Assembly: GCA_913775005.1 (NCBI GenBank)
Contig: CAJYKY010000029.1
Location: forward strand, 1-17,488
Origin: an uncultured Achromobacter sp.
GTDB lineage: Bacteria; Pseudomonadota; Gammaproteobacteria; Burkholderiales; Burkholderiaceae_B
Direction of reading: 5' to 3'
Length of the DNA: 17,488 nt
The first letter of the stretch is position 1, and every line of letters starts with the position of its first letter. The position numbers and the translations under genes were made by a program. The notes under the pieces were generated by a model that made no database searches, was not told the DNA's origin, and was given only the letters and a program-made list of their open reading frames with translations. Below are positions 9,501-14,875 of the stretch, piece after piece.

Positions 9501-12500
9501 CCTACACGAATCAGGGCGGACAGGCGGGCGAACGCGTCGCCTTGGCGGTGCGCGCCAGCGACGGCATAGCGGACAGCCAGGTGGTGCGCGTGGAGGTGCT
9601 GCTGGCAGGCGCTGACACGCCCGAACCCGGCACCGGCGAACCCGAACCGCAAGTGGACGCGACGGGTGGAAGCGCCGCCATCAGCATTGGCACCAATGGC
9701 GCGGCGCAGGCCGTGGACCTGTTCAAGGATGTGTCCGTAACGCTGGGCAAAGACGGCGGCGAGCTGGATCTGATGCGCATCACCGTGGACCGCATTGGCG
9801 CGAACCAGGCGCTGCTCATCGACGGCGAAGCGATTCAACTGGTCAGCACCAACGACGCAATCCAGGTGACCGCCAAGGGCACGATCTACATGGTGGACGT
9901 GGCTGGCAGCACGACGACCATCAAGGTATGGCTGTCCGGCAGGACCGCCTCCGACGTAGCCGCGTTGATCGACAACATCAGCTATCAGACGCGTGACGCT
10001 ACGGTGCCGGACGGCGTGGTCACCATCACGCTGGCGGGCCTGGCGGACATCAACAACAACGAAGTCGAACCGAATATCCGCGCCACCGTGACGGTCAGCC
10101 ATGCGACCGACCCGGGCGTGCCGGAAGTGCCGGACTTGACGTTCCCCGACGTCGATCTGGCCGATGTGGACAGCACCAAGCTGACGCTGGATCAGGTGCT
10201 GGCTGGCACCAACGCCCGCGCCACCGCGCTGTCGCCCGACGATACGCAGCTGTACGTGCTGGGCAACGATGATCAGGGCGGCGGCGTGCTGCGCGTGTAT
10301 CAGCGCGACCCGGCGACGGGCGCGCTGACCCTGGTGGACAGCCTGGGTGTGTCGGATGCGGCGTTGACCAATGGCACGTCGATCGTGGTGTCTGCCGATG
10401 GCGGGCTGGTGTTCGTCGCGGGTGATGCGGGTTCCAACATCAGCATCTACCGCCGCGACACCGCCACCGGCGCGCTGTCGAAACTGGGGATGCTGGATGG
10501 CGCGACGAACGCGGATATCGGCGGCATTACCGAGCTGGCCGTGTCCAGCGATGGCTTGTCCGTGTATGCCTCGACTTCCGCGGGCAAGGTGCTGGCGCTG
10601 GCGCGCAATCCGGCGGACAACAGCCTGAGCTTTGTCGACAGCTATCAGCCGGATTGGGACAATGGCCGCAGCATCACCGTGTCAGCCGATGGCAAGACGG
10701 TGTTCATGACCCAGAGCGGCGGTTGGCGCGTGTTTGCCTTCACCCGCGACGCGGCCACCAGCGCGCTGTCCGACATGCGCGAGACGACCAACACCGTGGG
10801 CAACCACGCGATGGACGCGGCGGTGTCGCCGGACGGGCAGTTCCTGTACACCGTCAACTTCAACCAGAGCCAAAGCCACATCGCCATCTATCGCATCGGC
10901 AGCGACGGCGCATTGATCGAAGCCGGCACGATGACGGTGGGCGTCAACCTGACCGACATCGCCGTGTCCGCCGACGGCAAGGCCGTCTATGCGCTGAGCG
11001 GCGCGGGCGGCAATGTGCTGATCGTGTACCAGCGCGACACGGCAACGGGCCTGTTGACCGAGACGGCACGAATCAGCAACGAGGCGTTCGGGTCGACCAG
11101 TGACGGCGTGGCCAACATCACGGTGTCGGCGGACGGCCGTTCGGTGTATGTGACGGATGCGGACTCGGGCGCCATCGTGGTGCTGACGGCGCATGGCGAC
11201 GCGGTGGAAGCGCCGCCCATCGTGATCGATCTGAAGGACACCAACACGGCCTACACGCCGGGTGACGCGCCGATACAGCTGGTGGAAGACAGCGCCATCA
11301 CCAGCGATGGTGGCAACCTGGCCAGCTATGGCGGCGCGACGTTGACGCTGGCGCGCGAAGGCGGCGCCAATGCCCAAGACGCGTTCAGCTTCCTGGCTGA
11401 TTCATGGACGTATGACAGCGCCACCGGCCAGATCCGGCAGGCGGGTGTGCTGGTGGCGTCCGTTGTGGCTAGCGAGGGCCAATGGGTCATCACGTTCAAC
11501 GCCGACGCCACGTGGCCGCAAGTGGGCTCGGTGCTGCATCGCATCGGGTATGCGAATACGGGCGCGGGCAACGAGAACGTAGTGCTGGGTATTACCTACA
11601 CCGCCGCGGATGGCGCGACGGCCAAAGCAACGACCACCATCGCGATTGCCGCGGCGCAGCTGCCGAACACCGAGCCGGTGGATAGCGGCATCCCCGTCAC
11701 GCCGGGCGAGCCGCGCGTGGGCGAGCCGTATGCCTACACCTTGCCGGCGGGGCTGTTCACCGATGCCGATGGCGATGCGCTGGTCTGGAGCGTGGCCGGT
11801 CTGCCGGCCGGCTTGAGCTTCGACGCGGGCACACGAACCATTTCCGGCACCGCGTCGGCGGCGGGCAGCTATGCCTTGACCGTGACGGCAACGGACCCGT
11901 CCGGCGCCAGCGTGTCGCGGGCGGTGACGTTGGCGGTGGTGGCGGCGAACACGAATCCGGATCCGGGGACCGGTCCTGGGACTGATCCGGGTACGGAGCC
12001 TGGCACGGACCCGGGAACCGATCCCGGCACGGATCCTGGCACCGGCCCCGGCACGGAGCCCGGAACCCCCACAATGCCCGCGCCGGGCGAGGATCCCGAT
12101 CCCAACGTCAATCCGAATCCCGGCACGTCCGTAACGCCGCCGCCTGATCTGAACACGCAGCTGCGTCCGGCCGTCTTCCCGTCGGACATGCAAGGCACCA
12201 CGGAACAGCGCATACAGGAACAGCGTTTGCAAGAGGCCGTCACGCGCCCAAAGGACGCGCCGGCCGTAGGTCTGGGGGTGGGTCCGGGCAGCAGGGCTTT
12301 CAACGTAACGCCGCATGATGGTCTGGCGCCGCATGGATTTGGTCCGCGTGATGGCCTGGCACTGCATGATGGCCTGACGCCGCGTGATGGACTGGCGCCA
12401 CAAGCGCCGTGGACATCTGCGGCGATGCTGGACGCGCAATTGGCGGACGCGATGGAGCGCCGCGATGCCGACGCCGTCAAACGCTTCACGATGGACGCGC

Positions 12501-13087
12501 CGGGCCGCGTGTCTTCGCCGCTGGTCGTGCTGGCCAGCCCCGACGCGGCCGGCCTGTCTTTCGCCGTGGCGTCCTTGAGCGGCGTGTGGCGTGCCGACGC
12601 GTCGGGCAACCGGCATGTCTACGCCCTGCCCGCTGGGCTGGTGCGCAGTAGCAGCCCCGTTACCGCGCTGACGCTGCGCATGGCCGATGGGTCTGCGTTG
12701 CCGGCGGGTGTGCGCCTGGACGCCGCGCGCGGTCTCATCGTGGCGCCCGGCCTGACGGGTGCTCAGACCTTGTCGCTGCAACTGTTGGTGCGCACCGCCA
12801 GCGGCGAGGTCAAGGCGATTCCCGTCACCGTGTCCGCCGACCGCGTGGGCGCGTGGCGCCAGGGCGGTGACGTCTTGGCTGCGAGCGATAGCGCCGACAC
12901 CTCCACCGACATCGCCACCGCCGACAAGCCCGCCTTGTCCGATCAACTGCGCCAAAGCGCGGCGCAGGACGTGTTGGCGCAGGCCCGGCAGTTTCTCGCT
13001 TCCCTGGACGCTGACGCCCCGGCCGGCGGCACCGTCAACACGATCGCCGTCGATACGCCGGTCAATCCCATCCATGTAGCAAGCTGA
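3566..13087 (+). CDS. Giant multi-domain exoprotein: LEPRxLL N terminus, four (cadherin-like / seven-bladed propeller / cadherin-like) modules, Ig-like domain, low-complexity spacers
   Basis: The product has 3,173 residues. A basic start of about 15 residues leads into LEPRFLLDAA (16-25), the kind of N-terminal motif seen on very large repetitive exported proteins of Gram-negative bacteria; no classical signal peptide is seen. Four modules follow (about 47-660, 661-1365, 1397-2018 and 2035-2699). Each has an A sandwich with an LFKD core (near residues 64, 683, 1411, 2051), a propeller with SADGKxVY-type strands, and a B sandwich with GATLTIARxGGAxxxDxFxF. After these come an Ig/cadherin-like domain (about 2712-2796), nine xPGT units (2799-2834), a DGL-repeat segment (2916-2945) and a C-terminal region ending in an amphipathic helix. 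I found no cysteine and no RTX repeats. The protein is rich in Asp, Gly, Thr and Ala. The likely role is a secreted or surface adhesin/matrix protein, exported by the downstream TolC and HlyD-type genes (inference). Enzymatic lactonase activity is not implied. Confidence 0.85.
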   Translation: MTSRRLSTLRRQALALEPRFLLDAAVVATVAQAVDATATKPGVAAEGSQATISIDAQSAAQSVDLFKDVNVSLDAGSQELDTLVVTVDRTGANQALLIDGSEISLQATVLAQTTNDHGYSYEVSVTGNTTRISISIASSNAYQASDVAALIDSMAYQTRDTTVESGKVHVALATLSDEGGDVADLNIHADIDVTSTINVAPVLSDAGIPELAQSITLGSLGASKEVAYSNDGKYLYAANASGTIAVFAVGEHDVLKNTQVLSGVPNLGSVSDLAVAADGKSLYAISGGNIITLDIGADGALSNARATSGGATLINMTLSDDGAQLYVSTQYNGLAVFNRDAATGDLTRIQTLDEGSVGGGRTRTVVSAGDYVFVASGTNLVTLQRNDNGTLSKLDFGYLDTGISTSTIPSLAATADGSMVFVGAGSTIRIYALRDGNLEARGTATLANVSALAVSSDGSKLYATSSSGTMNIYALSAGGTLTLSQTVADVGGAAAIALSKDGTNVVVAGNTLSRFSTTPTYIVGAEITLTGDLSLTDANLDALAGGAGDYHGASVTVARQGGGSADDQFGFAATGAYALAGNQITRDGQAIASFMQNGGVLTLTFTAAISKAEANAVLQHITYRNVGSPVSGNVVTLTVTASDGELSSTSRNIDLLMANNTPPELVATVVNNPVYDTASQAVTLFKDASVNTGETGQAIIALSVTVDGVAAAANEFLIVDGTRVDLSQASSGSTASGYGYTYTISNGVGTLTVNHAAGIGLAAMQALVNGIAYVNDTTRATTGTRAFTLASVQDSGGSANGGSDISAPGISATVTLGINNAPQIDIEVSTPNAALYYANGTLSGYNEYVTDIVLSDDGKTLLVTGSSAANAGGVSTLRVYARDASTGALTLIQTFTQGDADNPATPDIEVNGMTGITAMAMQGGTLYLAGYGAGASSAAYSLVMFTYDASTGQLSYGGVVATQGVGGVSGLDASISEIVLSADGKSLYTINGVNPIDGSTSKSELAQFSRDPATGALTFLGSYVGGSAALGMNVPSGIVVTADGASVYVSNRSNSMLSVFSRNIDTGALTFVGAINDASISADPDSGVRPSDNRYLLTLQDIVVSPDDAFVYVGSGDMATVSIFSRNAADGSLTYVGTMDLYNSGLTPSNALSVRELAVSSDGTALYVGLNGNSSLLVFNRDSATGLLTFADRVTLGTALTTQIVVSADGLNIYGGRPSANTGLAIVSARPNGVYVPGEASTPFAQNIGFSDADFDDQNNYQGATLTIARSGGASADDVFAFANGAGLTLENGKIVQAGVAIADFTVQSGTLTVTFIASVDKATANQVLKQVTYRNGGEPPPARVDLNVVVGDGGKSASTVLVLLPGEAPGETPVETPSVAPTDTTPGLDATPVSSDLTIADGATTFPPLDLFKDVNVQTETAGVDELSELVITVNSAGANQALIIDGKLVTLETGGGSTRADNDGYFYTVTVSGSTTTITISLDSFAPGTAEVNALIAGLRYQVQQNTVASGAVVVTLQSLSDAGGQTADLSAIRATIQVDNQNNVPPVLAGDSLKETESFDSGSLAASTEVAYSADGKFAYVAGGDNTITVFAVDASSGKLVEAQRLSVPDLGTVNHLVVSADGKSVYTISGNGNLMQFSVGGTGQLSLAATLSVGIGSIGGMAISDDGAQVYVDASNNFGREVYVYSRDAATGALTQIQTLDAVRNATLATAGDYVYVLHVGATFFSNHELKVYERTANGQLELIDSIALAPTGFDPVDYAVATSKDGSLLYVGDPTANDIAIYRLGSDNKLTRVDTVASDAIGSLALSADGTLLYAATTNGTVNVYAVSAAGSLTLTTSVAGSTDGGDIAVSADGKSVLVSGGGLSHLSSLLTATPGEAVVLADGLTLSDVNFDRLAQGAGDYGGGALTILRDGGASSSDVFGFAGANGYVLQDGQILKDGRAVASFSQQAGALSISFLAGATQADANAILRQVTYTNQGGQAGERVALAVRASDGIADSQVVRVEVLLAGADTPEPGTGEPEPQVDATGGSAAISIGTNGAAQAVDLFKDVSVTLGKDGGELDLMRITVDRIGANQALLIDGEAIQLVSTNDAIQVTAKGTIYMVDVAGSTTTIKVWLSGRTASDVAALIDNISYQTRDATVPDGVVTITLAGLADINNNEVEPNIRATVTVSHATDPGVPEVPDLTFPDVDLADVDSTKLTLDQVLAGTNARATALSPDDTQLYVLGNDDQGGGVLRVYQRDPATGALTLVDSLGVSDAALTNGTSIVVSADGGLVFVAGDAGSNISIYRRDTATGALSKLGMLDGATNADIGGITELAVSSDGLSVYASTSAGKVLALARNPADNSLSFVDSYQPDWDNGRSITVSADGKTVFMTQSGGWRVFAFTRDAATSALSDMRETTNTVGNHAMDAAVSPDGQFLYTVNFNQSQSHIAIYRIGSDGALIEAGTMTVGVNLTDIAVSADGKAVYALSGAGGNVLIVYQRDTATGLLTETARISNEAFGSTSDGVANITVSADGRSVYVTDADSGAIVVLTAHGDAVEAPPIVIDLKDTNTAYTPGDAPIQLVEDSAITSDGGNLASYGGATLTLAREGGANAQDAFSFLADSWTYDSATGQIRQAGVLVASVVASEGQWVITFNADATWPQVGSVLHRIGYANTGAGNENVVLGITYTAADGATAKATTTIAIAAAQLPNTEPVDSGIPVTPGEPRVGEPYAYTLPAGLFTDADGDALVWSVAGLPAGLSFDAGTRTISGTASAAGSYALTVTATDPSGASVSRAVTLAVVAANTNPDPGTGPGTDPGTEPGTDPGTDPGTDPGTGPGTEPGTPTMPAPGEDPDPNVNPNPGTSVTPPPDLNTQLRPAVFPSDMQGTTEQRIQEQRLQEAVTRPKDAPAVGLGVGPGSRAFNVTPHDGLAPHGFGPRDGLALHDGLTPRDGLAPQAPWTSAAMLDAQLADAMERRDADAVKRFTMDAPGRVSSPLVVLASPDAAGLSFAVASLSGVWRADASGNRHVYALPAGLVRSSSPVTALTLRMADGSALPAGVRLDAARGLIVAPGLTGAQTLSLQLLVRTASGEVKAIPVTVSADRVGAWRQGGDVLAASDSADTSTDIATADKPALSDQLRQSAAQDVLAQARQFLASLDADAPAGGTVNTIAVDTPVNPIHVAS
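3611..3640 (+). other. LEPRxLL N-terminal motif of the exoprotein
   Basis: The codons give LEPRFLLDAA at residues 16-25, after the basic stretch MTSRRLSTLRRQALA and before an Ala/Val-rich segment. Comparable LEPR motifs begin many giant repeat proteins of proteobacteria and are thought to mark a shared export or sorting class. The motif is read directly; its function here is inferred. Confidence 0.7.
3704..5545 (+). repeat. Composite module 1 (A1-propeller-B1) of the exoprotein
   Basis: A1 has SVDLFKDVNVSL, VDRTGANQALLIDG and DVAALIDSMAYQTRD. The propeller shows seven strand signatures: YSNDGKYLYAA, AADGKSLYAIS, SDDGAQLYVST, SAGDYVFVASG, TADGSMVFVGA, SSDGSKLYATS and SKDGTNVVVAG. B1 has GASVTVARQGGGSADDQFGF and ANAVLQHITYRNVG. 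The unit is 614 residues long. It is most like module 3, including the fourth blade, which lacks the usual SxDG. Confidence 0.8.
5546..7660 (+). repeat. Composite module 2 (A2-propeller-B2) of the exoprotein
   Basis: A2 is the most divergent sandwich (AVTLFKDASVNTGETG, QALVNGIAYVNDTT). The propeller is the longest of the four. Its seven signatures are SDDGKTLLVTG, MQGGTLYLAG, SADGKSLYTIN, TADGASVYVSN, SPDDAFVYVGS, SSDGTALYVGL and SADGLNIYGG, with DASTGALTLIQ-type linkers between blades. B2 has GATLTIARSGGASADDVFAF and ANQVLKQVTYRNGG. Total length is about 705 residues. Confidence 0.8.
7661..7753 (+). other. Pro/Thr-rich linker between modules 2 and 3
   Basis: It encodes a PGEAPGETPVETPS-type segment of about 31 residues with many Pro, Thr and Glu. 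It looks like a flexible hinge between two rigid modules. Confidence 0.6.
7754..9619 (+). repeat. Composite module 3 (A3-propeller-B3) of the exoprotein
   Basis: A3 has PLDLFKDVNVQTET and SAGANQALIIDG. The seven propeller signatures are SADGKFAYVAG, SADGKSVYTIS, SDDGAQVYVDA, TAGDYVYVLH, SKDGSLLYVGD, SADGTLLYAAT and SADGKSVLVSG. B3 has GGALTILRDGGASSSDVFGF and ANAILRQVTYTNQGG. Length is 622 residues, almost that of module 1, with which it shares the odd fourth blade and the closing GLSHLSS/TLSRFSS-like strand. Confidence 0.8.
9668..11661 (+). repeat. Composite module 4 (A4-propeller-B4) of the exoprotein
   Basis: A short PEPGTGEPEP linker precedes it. A4 has AVDLFKDVSVTLGKDG, VDRIGANQALLIDG and DVAALIDNISYQTRD, closest to A1; a 20-base stretch around the DLFKD codons (from 3752 and from 9713) is identical. 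The seven propeller signatures are SPDDTQLYVLG, SADGGLVFVAG, SSDGLSVYAST, SADGKTVFMTQ, SPDGQFLYTVN, SADGKAVYALS and SADGRSVYVTD. B4 has GATLTLAREGGANAQDAFSF and ends in an Ala/Thr-rich strand. Confidence 0.8.
11699..11953 (+). other. Putative Ig/cadherin-like domain of the exoprotein
   Basis: Residues about 2712-2796 carry the classic order of this fold: GEPYAYTLPAGLFTDADGD, LVWSVAGLPAGLSFDAGTR, TISGTASAAGSYALTVTATD and SRAVTLAVV. Such domains occur as terminal or stalk units in bacterial surface proteins; DADGD is a likely calcium-binding turn. Confidence 0.75.
11960..12067 (+). repeat. Nine tandem 12-bp units encoding xPGT tetrapeptides
   Basis: Nine consecutive units encode D/G/E-PGT (order D,G,D,E,D,D,D,G,E). 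Codons vary between units (ccg/cct/ccc, ggg/ggt/ggc/gga), so this is not a recent slippage product. The region probably forms an extended acidic, proline-rich spacer between the Ig-like domain and the C-terminal part. A PNVNPNPGT-like tail follows. Confidence 0.85.
12311..12400 (+). repeat. Imperfect 18-bp repeats encoding PHDGLA/PRDGLA-type units
   Basis: Five consecutive units read PHDGLA, PHGFG, PRDGLA, LHDGLT and PRDGLA, then a final Pro. The DNA units are similar (a cryptic gatgg-ctgg core recurs). The second unit is one codon short and diverged. This lies in the C-terminal region, where no folded domain is apparent. Confidence 0.75.
12535..13087 (+). other. C-terminal region of the exoprotein: Ig-like segment and terminal amphipathic helix
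   Basis: LRMADGSALPAGVRLDAARG with a following TLSLQLLVRTASGEVKAIPV strand pair resembles a degenerate cadherin/dystroglycan-type Ig unit. It is followed by KPALSDQLRQSAAQDVLAQA, an amphipathic helix that continues through QFLASLD, then a short polar tail. A terminal helix of this kind is a candidate export or retention signal. The helix is read from sequence; the function is inference. Confidence 0.45.
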
Positions 13088-13125
13088 TCCTCGACATGAC
13101 TCTCTCTTCTTTCCCCGAGATGCCA

Positions 13126-14874
13126 ATGAAACACCGCGCCGCCCGCCGCCTTGCCCTGACGGTGATCGCCACCGCCATTCTTGCCGGCTGCGCCGTCACG
13201 CCGCCCGAGACGCTCAGCACGCAGGATCTGCTCAAGCTGGACCAGAGCGATCGCGGCATCATGTTCGCGCAGCAGGAACCTGTGACGGGTCCGATCACGT
13301 TGGACGAAGCCATTGCGCGCGCCGTCAAATACAACCTGCAACAGCGGCTGGCCTTGATGGAACGCGCGCTGGAAGATGATCTGGTCGACGTGCAGAAGCA
13401 AGGCATGCTGCCCAAGCTCACAGCGCGCGCCGGCATGCGGGCGCGCAACAATGACTACGGTTCGTCCAGCGAGTCCTTGTCCACCGGCACGCAGTCGCTG
13501 GTACCGTCGACAAGCCAAGAGCGCGACACGCATACCGCTGACCTGCAAATGACGTGGAACGTGCTGGACTTCGGCCTGAGCTACTTTGGTGCGAAGGCGC
13601 AGGGCAACAAGGCGCTGGCGGCTGAAGAGCGCCGCCGCCGCGTGGTGGCCGACATCATCCGCCAGACGCGTACCGCATACTGGAACGCCGTCACCGCCGA
13701 ACGCTTGAAGGATCGCGTGGCGACGACCCTGGCCGAAGCGCGGCAGACCTTGGAGTACGCGCGCCAGACTGAGCAGAAGCGTTTGGTCGCGCCGATACTG
13801 GCGTTGCGCTATCAGCGCGATCTGCTGAACATGGTGCGCCAGACCGAGGCGCTGGATAACGAGCTGGCACAGGCCAAGGCGCGGCTGGCCACGCTGATGA
13901 ACCTGCCGCTCTCCACCGAGTTCACGCTGGCGGCGCCCGAAGCCGCCACGCTGGCGCCGCCCAACCTGGCGTACGAGTTGTCGGACCTGGAAGCGCTGGC
14001 CATGGTGCGCCGCCCGGAGCTGCGTGAAGAAAGCTATCTGGCGCGCAATGCCGTGCTGGAAACGCGGATGTCCTTGTTGAAGCTGTTCCCGAACGCGTCG
14101 CTGTTTGGCGGCTTGAACTACGACAGCAACAAGTATCTGGTCAACAACAACTGGGCGGACGCGGGCGTGCAGGTCAGCTGGAATCTGCTGAATGTCTTGG
14201 CATGGCCCGCCATCAACCGCGCAGGCGAATCGCGCGTGCAGGTGGCCGAGCTGCGCCGGCAGGCGCTGCGTATGACGGTGCTGAGCCAGGTGCATATTGC
14301 GTGGCTGGAACGCCAGCGCGCGGAAACAGCCTTCCTGCGCGCCAACGAGCTGAGCCGCTTGCAGGACGCCATTCAGGTGCAGACCGAGAACGCCGCGCGC
14401 AGCAGCGCAGAGACGCATCTGGAAGTGGTGCGCGCGAAGGTTGAAACGCTGCTGGCCACGCGCGCCCGCGACCTGAGCTATGCCGAGCTGGTCAACGCGC
14501 AGAACACCATCTACCAGGCCGCCGGTATCGATCCCCTGCCGGACCGTATCGGCGATGAAAGCCTGGGCAGCTTGGCGCGCGACATCGCCGAAACCAACCG
14601 GCAGATCGAGCGCGGCCATGTCGAGGTGCCGCGTCTGGCGATGGCCGAGCCGGCGGCCGATGTGGCGGGTAGTTTGGCGGGCGGTGCGGGGGTCGATGCG
14701 GCGGGCAGCGCCACGGCCACCGCCGTGCCGGTGTCGGCCGACGGCGCGCAATCCGCCGTAGCCGCGCCGCCACCCGCATTGCGCACGGTGACGGGCAGCC
14801 CGTGGAGCCACCTCGGTTCGGTGGCCGGCGCCAGCCAGGCCGCTGCCGACACCACCCCGGGGACTGCGCGCTGA
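13126..14874 (+). CDS. TolC-family outer-membrane efflux/secretion lipoprotein
   Basis: I chose the ATG at 13126 because it gives a compact lipoprotein signal: KHRAARR, a hydrophobic stretch, then lipobox L19-A20-G21-C22. Starts at 13096 or 13120 are possible but place extra residues before the signal. The 582-residue product has the two-fold TolC layout: ITLDEAIARAVKYN then long helices, QMTWNVLDFGLSYFGAKAQG as the first membrane strands, LRYQRDLLNMVRQTEAL helices, then LSDLEALAMVRRPELREE, VQVSWNLLNVLAWPAINR and a second helical half. Proteins of this family form trimeric outer-membrane channels joined to periplasmic adaptors. It is longer than usual (about 420-490) because of an Ala/Pro-rich C-terminal tail from about residue 515. 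It starts 38 bp after the exoprotein gene and ends one base before the first adaptor gene, so it is the likely outer-membrane exit for that exoprotein. Confidence 0.88.
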   Translation: MKHRAARRLALTVIATAILAGCAVTPPETLSTQDLLKLDQSDRGIMFAQQEPVTGPITLDEAIARAVKYNLQQRLALMERALEDDLVDVQKQGMLPKLTARAGMRARNNDYGSSSESLSTGTQSLVPSTSQERDTHTADLQMTWNVLDFGLSYFGAKAQGNKALAAEERRRRVVADIIRQTRTAYWNAVTAERLKDRVATTLAEARQTLEYARQTEQKRLVAPILALRYQRDLLNMVRQTEALDNELAQAKARLATLMNLPLSTEFTLAAPEAATLAPPNLAYELSDLEALAMVRRPELREESYLARNAVLETRMSLLKLFPNASLFGGLNYDSNKYLVNNNWADAGVQVSWNLLNVLAWPAINRAGESRVQVAELRRQALRMTVLSQVHIAWLERQRAETAFLRANELSRLQDAIQVQTENAARSSAETHLEVVRAKVETLLATRARDLSYAELVNAQNTIYQAAGIDPLPDRIGDESLGSLARDIAETNRQIERGHVEVPRLAMAEPAADVAGSLAGGAGVDAAGSATATAVPVSADGAQSAVAAPPPALRTVTGSPWSHLGSVAGASQAAADTTPGTAR

Positions 14875-14875
14875 T

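Noticed and set aside
11960..12400. CRISPR array or minisatellite outside a gene
   Set aside because: The repeats are in frame, encode regular peptide units and have no spacers.
3566..13087. RTX (GGxGxD) calcium-binding repeats
   Set aside because: Glycine-rich turns such as GGAGDY occur once per B domain but never as tandem nonapeptides, so a classical RTX substrate is not supported.
13096..13125. Earlier ATG for the tolC-like gene
   Set aside because: It adds ten residues before an already complete lipoprotein signal and has no better ribosome site. It is not fully excluded.
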